DNA from: JBLNBU01 sp050260215
GTDB taxonomy: Bacteria; Pseudomonadota; Alphaproteobacteria; Rhodospirillales; Magnetospirillaceae
Assembly (NCBI GenBank): GCA_050260215.1
Contig: JBLNBU010000056.1
Span: forward strand, 1-12,231
Direction of reading: 5' to 3'
DNA length: 12,231 bases
The notes under the pieces were generated by a model. The model did no database searches and was not told the DNA's origin. It worked only from the letters and a program-made list of their open reading frames with translations. The position numbers were made by a program, and so were the translations under genes. The first letter of the stretch is position 1. Each line of letters opens with the position of its first letter. Below, in pieces: positions 1-5,981 of the stretch.

Positions 1-17
1 CGCTTGGTACACGAGCC

Positions 18-2312
18 TTACTGGACCTTCTTGGCCCCGTTCTGCTCGAGGTAGGTCTTGGCGCGCAGGCCGATGTCGGCCGCCTTGACCTGGTACTGGA
101 ACCACTGCTCCGCCCACAGCATGGCGTTCTGCCAATCCGCCTTCTTGGCGAACTCCTCGGACTTCTCCTTGGCGCCCTTGGCGAAGTTCAGCTGGTCGGT
201 AGCGTCCTCGACCAGGGCCACCGCCTGCGGGTAGTCCTTGAAGTTGACCGAGGTGATGTAGGCGACGACGCCGTCGATCACGCCCTGGGTCTCGACGTTC
301 GCCTTGACGCGGGCGTCGTAGTCCTTCTGCGAGTAGGCAATGCCTTCCTTGCCCTTCACAGCGGCGGCCTTGTAGTTGGCCGGCTGGACCAGCAGGTAGC
401 CTTCCATCTCCAGGTGCAGCGCCGAGCAGAACTCGGTGCAGTAGTAGGGATAGACGCCGGCCTTGTTGGCCTTGAAGCTCGCCGAGGCGGTCTTGCCGGG
501 CTCGAGCGACAGGTTGACGTTGTGCTTGGACACCGCGAAGCCGTGAGTCTCGTCCTCGGCACGCTCGAGGTTGGTCAGGTGGACGGTAACCTCGTCACCC
601 TCGTTGACCTCGATGATCTCAGGCGTGATGTGCGAACGGATGACCGTGCCGTACACCTCGACCTTGCCGGGCTTCTTCTCGGTCTTCTCGCCACCGGCGC
701 GGACCGCGAACGGGCTCTTCTCCTCGGTGCGCGAGTCGGTGCCGTGCGGGTAGCGGATATGCGGCTTCAGCTTGGACGACTCGATGGACACCGCGTAGTG
801 GGGCTCGCCCAGCGGCAGCGGCATGTCATAGAGCAACTGCATCTTGTCGTTGCTGATGTCGATCAGCTGGTGGTTCTGCGGATGCAGCGGGCCGACCGGG
901 TTGAAACGGTCGATGGCCAGCTTGTTCAGCGCCACCAGGTAGTGGCCCTTCGGGTGGGCGGTGTCGCCTTCCATGGCCATCAGGTGGCCGATGTTGTAGT
1001 GCACCGACACCTTGTCGAGCACCTTGCCCTCGCAGTAGTCCCACTTGGTCACCATCGAGTCGACGTAGATCGAGGTGTAGGCGATGCAGGGCTTGGAGTC
1101 GAACTGGGTGTGCAGCGGGCCAAGGCCCACTTCCACCTGCTTGTGGGCGACGGCGGCCAGGTCGATGATCGGCACGCCGTAGTCGTCCTTGCCGGCGAAT
1201 TTCTGCGCCTTGACCATCTCCTGGATCTTGGCGATGTCGTACACCGTGGTGTGGGTGTCGAGCTTGCCCGACACGATGACGTACTTGCCGTCCGGAGTGA
1301 CGTCGGCGCCGTGCGGCGACTTCGGCTCGGGGATCAGGAACAGCACGCCTTCCTTGGCGGCGACGTCAAGCGGCAGGACCCTGTGGCCCTTGATGGTCTT
1401 GGCCTTGCCGGCCTTGACCAGCTCTTCGGCCTTCTTCCAGTTGACGACGTGCAGGAAGTCGGTGTCCTTGGCCGAGCAGCCCGCCTCGAAGGGCGGACGG
1501 CCGCGCTCGATGCCGCCGACATAACGCTCGGCGCAGAACGAGTTGGTGAACGACCAGCCGTCCGACGGGCCCTTGCCGAAGTCCGACAGATCCTGGCTGT
1601 AGGGCGGCAGTTCGACCGAGAACGAGTTCTCGGGCTCGATGCGGCCCTTCTCGCGGTTGAACTTCCAGTAGGTGACCGCGCCGCGGTACTTGTCGTTGAA
1701 CTGCTCGAGCGGGGCGAACTCGCCGCCCAGCGGGGCCGGATACTGCGCCGCCTCGATCACGTAGTCGGTGTTCGGGCTGACGAAGGCGCCGCCGTGCTCG
1801 GACTGCAGGATCGGGTTCTGGACGATCTGCTTGGTCTCGAAGTCCTTCAGATCGATGACGGCGATGCGCGGGGTGTTCTTGTCGTTGATGAACAGGAACT
1901 GGCCGTCGCTGTCGCCGTTGGTCTCGGACAGCGCCGGGTGGTGGGTGTCGCCGAACAGCACTTCACGGCCGTCGACCTGCGAACCCTCCTTGAACACGCG
2001 CTTGGACTCGTCGTCGAAGTTGTAGCCCTGCCAGGGCTCGGGGGTGAAGACGGCGAGGTACTTCAGGATGCGCATCGACGGCACGCCGTAGACGATCACC
2101 TGCCCGCTCTGGCCGCCCGAGCTGAACACGACGAACTCGTCGTGCTTGCCGGTCGGATTGTAGGTCTTGGCGGCGGCGAGCACGTCCTTTTCGGTCAGGC
2201 CGCGGCGCTTCATCACATCCTGAAGAGTTTCGGCAGACCAGGCGCTGCCAGCTGCGAGCACGCCGAAACTGACCGTGGCGAGCAGCGTCGCCATTATGCG
2301 GCTCTTCGTCAT
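18..2312 (-). CDS. nosZ: Nitrous oxide reductase NosZ, clade II (Sec-exported)
   Basis: This periplasmic copper enzyme reduces N2O to N2, the last step of denitrification. I read 764 residues from the ATG at 2312, which has a purine-rich GGTGGGGAAG just upstream; the frame stays open further upstream but with no signal-peptide-like start. Residues 1-27 form a Sec signal peptide ending AWSA and lack a twin arginine, the mark of clade II (atypical) NosZ. The beta-propeller holds DTHHP (H124, H125), SEHGG (H173), SPHGAD (H334), GPLHT (H401), GHLMAMEGD (H443) and HPQNH (H481), which together supply seven candidate CuZ ligands. The cupredoxin domain (about 550-643) has H590, then C625-T-E-F-C629, H633 and M636, a CuA site with the CxExC form of cytochrome oxidase subunit II rather than the CxWxC of clade I. 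About 120 helical, charged residues follow the CuA domain, making the protein longer than the usual roughly 640. They contain no CxxCH haem motif. Accessory nos genes are not in view; they may lie before base 1. Confidence 0.97.
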   Translation of the reverse strand: MTKSRIMATLLATVSFGVLAAGSAWSAETLQDVMKRRGLTEKDVLAAAKTYNPTGKHDEFVVFSSGGQSGQVIVYGVPSMRILKYLAVFTPEPWQGYNFDDESKRVFKEGSQVDGREVLFGDTHHPALSETNGDSDGQFLFINDKNTPRIAVIDLKDFETKQIVQNPILQSEHGGAFVSPNTDYVIEAAQYPAPLGGEFAPLEQFNDKYRGAVTYWKFNREKGRIEPENSFSVELPPYSQDLSDFGKGPSDGWSFTNSFCAERYVGGIERGRPPFEAGCSAKDTDFLHVVNWKKAEELVKAGKAKTIKGHRVLPLDVAAKEGVLFLIPEPKSPHGADVTPDGKYVIVSGKLDTHTTVYDIAKIQEMVKAQKFAGKDDYGVPIIDLAAVAHKQVEVGLGPLHTQFDSKPCIAYTSIYVDSMVTKWDYCEGKVLDKVSVHYNIGHLMAMEGDTAHPKGHYLVALNKLAIDRFNPVGPLHPQNHQLIDISNDKMQLLYDMPLPLGEPHYAVSIESSKLKPHIRYPHGTDSRTEEKSPFAVRAGGEKTEKKPGKVEVYGTVIRSHITPEIIEVNEGDEVTVHLTNLERAEDETHGFAVSKHNVNLSLEPGKTASASFKANKAGVYPYYCTEFCSALHLEMEGYLLVQPANYKAAAVKGKEGIAYSQKDYDARVKANVETQGVIDGVVAYITSVNFKDYPQAVALVEDATDQLNFAKGAKEKSEEFAKKADWQNAMLWAEQWFQYQVKAADIGLRAKTYLEQNGAKKVQ

Positions 2313-2382
2313 CTTCCCCACCTTGGAATTGTTGGAACGAGAAAAACAGGGATTACCCAACCTTCGCCGGGAAAGATGCGCA

Positions 2383-2402
2383 AAGGCCTGCCGAAAGGCC
2401 TT
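2383..2402. repeat. Small inverted repeat in the nosZ-sco gap
   Basis: AAGGCCT (2383-2389) and AGGCCTT (2396-2402) are perfect 7-base inverted arms around a 6-base loop. The right arm overlaps the first two bases of the candidate FNR-type dyad. It could be an operator or an mRNA hairpin in the nosZ leader. No T-run follows on either strand, so it is unlikely to be a terminator. Confidence 0.4.
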
Positions 2403-2414
2403 AACCTTCGTCAA
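2401..2414. promoter_or_regulatory. Candidate FNR/CRP-family (NnrR/DNR-like) binding site
   Basis: TTAACCTTCGTCAA is a 14-base dyad of the form TTRAC-N4-GTCAA with one mismatch between half-sites. This is the layout of FNR/CRP-superfamily operators (consensus TTGAT-N4-ATCAA), which control nos and other denitrification genes in many proteobacteria. It lies in the divergent gap, 88 bases before the nosZ start and 76 before the sco start. If it acted as a class II site on nosZ, transcription would begin near 2366. It matches the FNR consensus at about 7 of 10 bases, so the call is tentative. Confidence 0.45.
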
Positions 2415-2490
2415 GAAATCCCACCTAAATTCTGTGCTTTCATCGGCTCCAGCCTTCCGGTTGGTATAGGGCGGAGCAGCGGAGGAAATC

Positions 2491-3054
2491 ATGCGTACGC
2501 GACTTCTAGCCTATGTCCTTGGCATTCTGGTGGCCGCGGCCACCTCCGCGCTTGCCGGCGAAGACAGCGGCATTTCCGGCAGATTCATGCTCGATACGCA
2601 GGACGGACGGCGCATCACCGACGAGGCCTTCGCCGGCAAGGTGCGGGTTGTGACTTTCGGCTATACCTTCTGCCCGGACATCTGCCCGACCACCCTGTCG
2701 ACGCTGTCGGTGGTGGTCGACCGCATGCGGCCGCAGGCGGACAAGGTGGCGTTCCTGTTCGTAAGCGTCGACCCCGAGCGCGACACGTCGTCGCACCTCA
2801 AGGACTACCTGGCGTCGTTTCCCGGCATCACCGGGCTGACCGGCACGCCGGGCATGGTCGCCAGCGCGGCACGCAACTTCAAGGTGGTCTACGAAAAGCA
2901 CCCGGCAGGCCCGTCGGGCGAGTATTCGATCGACCACTCGGCCGGCATCTACATCATGGGCCGCAACGGCGAATTCCTGGCCAAGCTGCCCCACATCACC
3001 CCGCCCGACGAGGTCGCCCAGCGCGTCGACGCAGCCATCCGGACCGGCCGATGA
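2491..3054 (+). CDS. sco: Sco1/SenC-family copper chaperone
   Basis: This is a membrane-anchored periplasmic copper chaperone and thiol-disulfide protein of the family that helps assemble CuA centres. It has 187 residues. The N-terminal hydrophobic segment (about 5-22, ending ALA) is a signal peptide or anchor. The thioredoxin-like fold carries FCPDICPTT with C61 and C65, DPERDT at 95-100, and the conserved metal-binding histidine H149 in DHSAG, so all three copper ligands are present. The ATG at 2491 sits 5 bases after a clear GGAGG (2481-2485). The stop overlaps the next start as ATGA at 3051-3054, implying translational coupling to the TlpA-like protein. Because the gene is divergent from nosZ and near pcuC, copper delivery to the NosZ CuA site is the likely job. 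Service to a cytochrome oxidase elsewhere cannot be excluded. Confidence 0.93.
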   Translation: MRTRLLAYVLGILVAAATSALAGEDSGISGRFMLDTQDGRRITDEAFAGKVRVVTFGYTFCPDICPTTLSTLSVVVDRMRPQADKVAFLFVSVDPERDTSSHLKDYLASFPGITGLTGTPGMVASAARNFKVVYEKHPAGPSGEYSIDHSAGIYIMGRNGEFLAKLPHITPPDEVAQRVDAAIRTGR

Positions 3055-3593
3055 ACCGCCGCCAGCTGCTGCTGGGCTTGGCGCTGCTGCTGGCCGGCCC
3101 GGCGGCGGCCAAGCCGCAGACCGGGCTGGTGATCCATCCCCAGCCCCGCCCGCTGCCGGCGCTCGACATCCGCGACGACGACGGCCGCGCCGCCGGCCTC
3201 GAGTCCTTGCAGGGACGGCCGGTGCTGCTGAACCTGTGGGCCAGCTGGTGCGGGCCGTGCGTCGCCGAGCTGCCGACGCTCGACCGCCTGCATGCCCGCG
3301 GCGGCACGGTGGCGGTGGTCGCCCTGTCGCTGGACCGGGGCGGCCGGGTGGTGGTGCGCAACACCTATGGCCGGCTGGGCATCACCGCCCTGCCGGTGCG
3401 CACCGACGAGACCCGCCGGGCGGCCGAGGACCTGGGCGTGCCCTTCCTGCCGGTGACCCTGCTGATCGACCGCCAGGGGCGCGAGGTCGCCCGTTTCGTC
3501 GGCCCGGCCGACTGGAGCAAGGCCGACGCCCTGCTCGACGCCCTGGCCGCCGACCGCCCGATCACCGCCGACATGGCGCCCCCTGCCCCATAA
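3051..3593 (+). CDS. TlpA-like periplasmic thioredoxin-family protein
   Basis: This is a 180-residue exported thiol-disulfide reductase of the TlpA/ResA type. Residues 1-20 form a signal peptide or N-terminal anchor (MNRRQ followed by a Leu/Ala-rich core, ending AAA). The redox motif WCGPC lies at 66-70 (C67, C70), inside NLWASWCGPC, and the cis-proline is P134 in FLPVT. The start overlaps the stop of the Sco gene by ATGA, so the two proteins are probably made together. In the family, TlpA keeps the Sco cysteines and the CuA cysteines of the client protein reduced so that they can bind copper, which fits this placement. A cytochrome c maturation (CcmG) role is less likely because no ccm genes are nearby. 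The acidic and Pro-rich C-terminus (about 168-180) lies past the fold. Confidence 0.88.
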   Translation: MNRRQLLLGLALLLAGPAAAKPQTGLVIHPQPRPLPALDIRDDDGRAAGLESLQGRPVLLNLWASWCGPCVAELPTLDRLHARGGTVAVVALSLDRGGRVVVRNTYGRLGITALPVRTDETRRAAEDLGVPFLPVTLLIDRQGREVARFVGPADWSKADALLDALAADRPITADMAPPAP

Positions 3594-3617
3594 GCCCTCT
3601 CCCTTGAGGGAGAGGGC
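3594..3617. terminator. Bidirectional hairpin between convergent tlpA-like gene and pcuC
   Basis: GCCCTCTCCC (3594-3603) and GGGAGAGGGC (3608-3617) form a perfect 10-base stem with the loop TTGA. The left arm begins right after the stop of the TlpA-like gene and the right arm ends 18 bases past the pcuC stop. On the plus strand GGGTGAGGGGCGTTTTCCC follows, giving a short T-run. The core plus its GGGTGAGGGG flank resembles a dispersed intergenic repeat common in proteobacterial genomes, here probably used as a shared terminator. Confidence 0.7.
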
Positions 3618-3635
3618 GGGTGAGGGGCGTTTTCC

Positions 3636-4112
3636 CTATCGGTGCTGCATGCCGCCGTGCTGCATGGGCATGTCGCCGGGGCTGACGGCGCCCACGCCCA
3701 TGATCGGCATGTCGACGGCGACGGTGCCAGCCTTCTCGAACTTCAGCTTCACCGGCACGGTGCCGCCGGCTACCAGCGGTGCGGTCAGCCCGATGAACAT
3801 GATGTGGTCGCCGCCCGGCTTCAGTTCGGCCGACCCGTGGGCCGGCACCGGGATCGAGTCCACCGCGCGCATGCGATAGACGTCGCCGTCCTTGATGTGG
3901 GTGTGCAGCTCGACGGCCTTGGACACGCCGGCCTCGGCGCCGAGCAGGCGGTCGGGCGCCGCGCCCGTGTTCTTGATGGTGACGAAACCGGCCCCGGCAT
4001 TGGCCATGGCGGGCGAGGCGCGCACGAACGCCCCCGAGACTTCGATGTCGCCGGCCCAGGCCGGCACGGCGGCCAGCAAGGCTGCCGCGGCAAGAAACGC
4101 AAACGTCTTCAT
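3636..4112 (-). CDS. pcuC: PCuAC-family periplasmic copper chaperone
   Basis: This periplasmic Cu(I) carrier passes copper to Sco proteins or directly to CuA sites. It has 158 residues from the ATG at 4112, with GGAG about 9 bases upstream. An in-frame GTG at 4127 would add five residues but gives a less typical signal peptide. Residues 1-20 are a signal peptide ending AWA. The family copper motif H-x10-M-x21-H-x-M is complete: H70, M81, H103 and M105, within VELH, YRMRAV and GGDHIM. The methionine often found two residues after the first histidine is replaced by H72. A Met/His-rich tail (MPMQHGGMQHR) may bind extra copper. The gene converges with the Sco/TlpA pair, and the DUF2946-type gene lies upstream on the same strand. 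This grouping points to CuA assembly, with NosZ the nearest candidate client. Confidence 0.92.
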   Translation of the reverse strand: MKTFAFLAAAALLAAVPAWAGDIEVSGAFVRASPAMANAGAGFVTIKNTGAAPDRLLGAEAGVSKAVELHTHIKDGDVYRMRAVDSIPVPAHGSAELKPGGDHIMFIGLTAPLVAGGTVPVKLKFEKAGTVAVDMPIMGVGAVSPGDMPMQHGGMQHR

Positions 4113-4149
4113 TGGGTGTGACTCCACTGGTCAAGGCTTGATGACCCGT

Positions 4150-4189
4150 CCGCACGCGCGGGCCCGCGGTCGCCAGGCCGCGCGTGCGG
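4150..4189. repeat. Perfect 12-base inverted repeat upstream of pcuC
   Basis: CCGCACGCGCGG (4150-4161) and CCGCGCGTGCGG (4178-4189) are exact reverse complements separated by 16 bases. The element lies between the stop of the DUF2946-type gene (4227) and the start of pcuC (4112), both on the minus strand. No T-run follows it, so it may be an mRNA hairpin separating or tuning expression of the two genes, or a protein-binding site, rather than a standard terminator. Confidence 0.5.
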
Positions 4190-4226
4190 GGTGAAGGTCG
4201 GGTCGGGAAGATGTCCGGACGAGCCG

Positions 4227-4637
4227 TCAGTCGAGCGGGGGCGCGCGTGGCAGCTTGTGGAGGGATGCGTGGCCCTCGGCGGCCGCAGCGGTGGCGGCGG
4301 ATCGGGGAAGCGGTGCCGTACCTGTGGTGGGGAGTGTGAAGGTCGGGGACGGCAACGCCCCTTTCGCCAGCTCGACCGCCTGGCAGACCAGGCAGCATCC
4401 GTCGCCGGGCACTTGCTCGGCGTCGCCGGCCGGTTGGCCGGACGTGGAACTGTGGCAGATCGACACGTTGAAGCCCAGCAGCGTCCAGGGAACCCTGGCG
4501 CGCATGGCGAGCTCGAAGCCGGGAAGGGCAGACTGCAGGGCCAGGCCGGCCAGCACCAGGAGCACCGACAGCCGCCGCATCGTCTCGATGGGCTGGGTCG
4601 GGGCTGCGGCGATGGCGGTATGGCGCACTCTGGCCAA
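4227..4637 (-). CDS. DUF2946-type small cysteine-rich protein (copper-associated context)
   Basis: This 136-residue protein of unknown biochemical role resembles the DUF2946 family. A hydrophobic segment at about 22-40 follows a short polar start and could be a signal peptide or anchor. Downstream come ICH (C61, H62), then CCLVC (C81, C82, C85), histidines H123 and H127, and a RAPP ending typical of that family. The spaced Cys/His groups suggest metal binding, and relatives often sit near copper genes. I chose the TTG at 4637 because a perfect AGGAGG (4645-4650) lies 7 bases before it. The alternative ATG at 4580 would start directly at the hydrophobic segment (MRRLSVLLVLAG) but has only a weak ribosome site. 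It lies upstream of pcuC in the same direction, separated by 114 bases that hold a strong inverted repeat. The family call is by pattern only. Confidence 0.7.
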   Translation of the reverse strand: MARVRHTAIAAAPTQPIETMRRLSVLLVLAGLALQSALPGFELAMRARVPWTLLGFNVSICHSSTSGQPAGDAEQVPGDGCCLVCQAVELAKGALPSPTFTLPTTGTAPLPRSAATAAAAEGHASLHKLPRAPPLD

Positions 4638-4644
4638 GTCTGGT

Positions 4645-4650
4645 CCTCCT
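4645..4650 (-). promoter_or_regulatory. Consensus Shine-Dalgarno site deciding a TTG start
   Basis: The minus strand reads AGGAGG, then ACCAGAC, then TTG at 4637. The full-consensus site at 7-base spacing is the best ribosome-binding site near this gene. It favours the TTG start of the DUF2946-type protein over the ATG at 4580. Confidence 0.6.
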
Positions 4651-4674
4651 GCCTCTATGCTAGCCTGCTACGGG

Positions 4675-4692
4675 CAAGGCTGCGGCGCCTTG
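4675..4692 (-). terminator. Weak hairpin after the membrane GGDEF gene
   Basis: CAAGGC (4675-4680) and GCCTTG (4687-4692) form a 6-base stem with a 6-base loop, 8 bases past the stop of the membrane-bound diguanylate cyclase. No T-run follows on the minus strand. It may be a weak or Rho-assisted end signal. Confidence 0.3.
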
Positions 4693-4699
4693 ACGCACA

Positions 4700-5914
4700 T
4701 CAAGCCGGCGCCGAAGCGATGACCGCCACCGGAACCGCCCCGGGGGCCGGCGGCCGCAGCCGTTGATCGCCGGGAAGCACCGCATGGGCCTTGCCCGCGG
4801 TCTTGGCCTGGTACATGCGCCGGTCGGCCAGGTCCACCAGGTCTGGCCAGTCGTCGCAGCCGTCGGAGCGGCGCTCCGCCACCCCGATGCTGGCGGTGAC
4901 CGCGGCCCCGTCGGGGCGCAGGCCCAGCCAGTTGTGCAGCACCCGGTTGACCGCGATGGTCAGGCCGTCCATGTCGGCGTCGAGCAGCAGGACCACGAAC
5001 TCTTCGCCGCCCCAGCGGATCACCGAATCGCCGCGGCGCAGGCTTCGCGTCAGGCTGTCGGCGACCCCGCGCAGCACCCGGTCGCCGACGTCGTGGCCGA
5101 AGCCGTCGTTGATGCTCTTGAAGTTGTCGACGTCGACGAAGGCGACGGCAAAGGGGGCGTCGCGCTCGACGGCCATGCGGAACTGCAACTCGATCAATTC
5201 CATGCCGGAACGGCGGCTGAAGGCGCCGGTCAGCGGGTCGTGGCTGGCACGGCGCAGCAGCGCCATCATGTAGTGGAGCTGGATCATGCCGGCCAGCAGG
5301 TAGATGCCCAGGATCAGCACCAGGATCCACAGGGTCGACAGCAGGCGGATCCAGTCGCCGTTGCCGGCCATCACCGGCGCCAGGGTGCACACCGCCAGCA
5401 CCGGCAGGGCGAAGACGACGCCCTCGACCGCCACCAGCGGGAACACCCCCAGCCCGGCCATGATGACGAAGGGCAGCGCCTCGTAGAGACGCGCGTTGAG
5501 CAGCGCGCCCGGCGTCTGCAGGTCGTGGCTGAACAGGAACTGCGAGGCGACGAAGAATACCAGCGGATTGACCAGCATGGCCGCCAGCAGCCCCAGGGCG
5601 CCGTTCAGCGACTTGGGCTTCAGCGGCCAGGCCGCCAGCACGGTGAACACCGCGGCCGCCGCCACCCTCAGCACCGCCAGCAGCGCCCAACCCGGCCAAG
5701 GCAGGGTCAGCGCATCCAGCGCGATCCAAAGCAGCGTCAGCCCGGAAAACGCAGCCGACACCAGGCGGACGCGCAGCACGATGGCGTCGGTGCGGTGGCG
5801 ATTGAGATAGGTGGCGTGGTTGCCGGCGACGACCAAGTCGCGCAGATAGCCGGCGGTTACCCCGACACGAACGCGCAAACCGTCGATGTGCCTGAGAATG
5901 CCTTCCATGGCCAT
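4700..5914 (-). CDS. Membrane-bound diguanylate cyclase (GGDEF)
   Basis: This protein likely makes cyclic di-GMP from two GTP under control of a membrane sensor. It has 404 residues from the ATG at 5914. A second ATG at 5908 and an in-frame GTG at 5947 are alternatives, and the ribosome site is weak for all. After about 45 polar residues come roughly six hydrophobic helices (about 49-69, 76-96, 107-128, 145-160, 162-182 and 192-212) resembling a MASE-type sensor, which I cannot assign to a named family. The GGDEF domain (about 222-382) has HDPLTG at 225-230, DVDNFKSIND, the active site GGEEF at 302-306, and RRGD at 293-296 as the product-binding inhibitory site, five residues before GGEEF. 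It should therefore be active and feedback-inhibited. The Pro/Ala-rich tail (about 388-404) is unassigned. The gene follows the other diguanylate cyclase on the same strand with a 67-base gap. Confidence 0.93.
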   Translation of the reverse strand: MAMEGILRHIDGLRVRVGVTAGYLRDLVVAGNHATYLNRHRTDAIVLRVRLVSAAFSGLTLLWIALDALTLPWPGWALLAVLRVAAAAVFTVLAAWPLKPKSLNGALGLLAAMLVNPLVFFVASQFLFSHDLQTPGALLNARLYEALPFVIMAGLGVFPLVAVEGVVFALPVLAVCTLAPVMAGNGDWIRLLSTLWILVLILGIYLLAGMIQLHYMMALLRRASHDPLTGAFSRRSGMELIELQFRMAVERDAPFAVAFVDVDNFKSINDGFGHDVGDRVLRGVADSLTRSLRRGDSVIRWGGEEFVVLLLDADMDGLTIAVNRVLHNWLGLRPDGAAVTASIGVAERRSDGCDDWPDLVDLADRRMYQAKTAGKAHAVLPGDQRLRPPAPGAVPVAVIASAPA

Positions 5915-5981
5915 GTCCCCGAAAACTCCCGGAAGCGACACTGCCACGCGAAAGGCACAGACGGAATAGAAATCGGACAGT

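Noticed and set aside
18..374. Haem c domain at the end of NosZ
   Set aside because: No CxxCH occurs in the C-terminal extension.
414..3593. Plus-strand open frame of over 1,000 codons spanning nosZ antisense and ending in the TlpA-like gene
   Set aside because: It is the mirror of nosZ in a GC-rich genome, with Val/Gly/Asp/Arg-rich composition and no domain. Only its last 180 codons, from the ATG at 3051 that overlaps the sco stop, are a real gene.
4131..4141. TCAAGGCTTGA palindrome upstream of pcuC as an FNR or CueR site
   Set aside because: The half-sites are in the wrong orientation for FNR (TCAA...TTGA) and too short and different for a CueR operator; left as chance.
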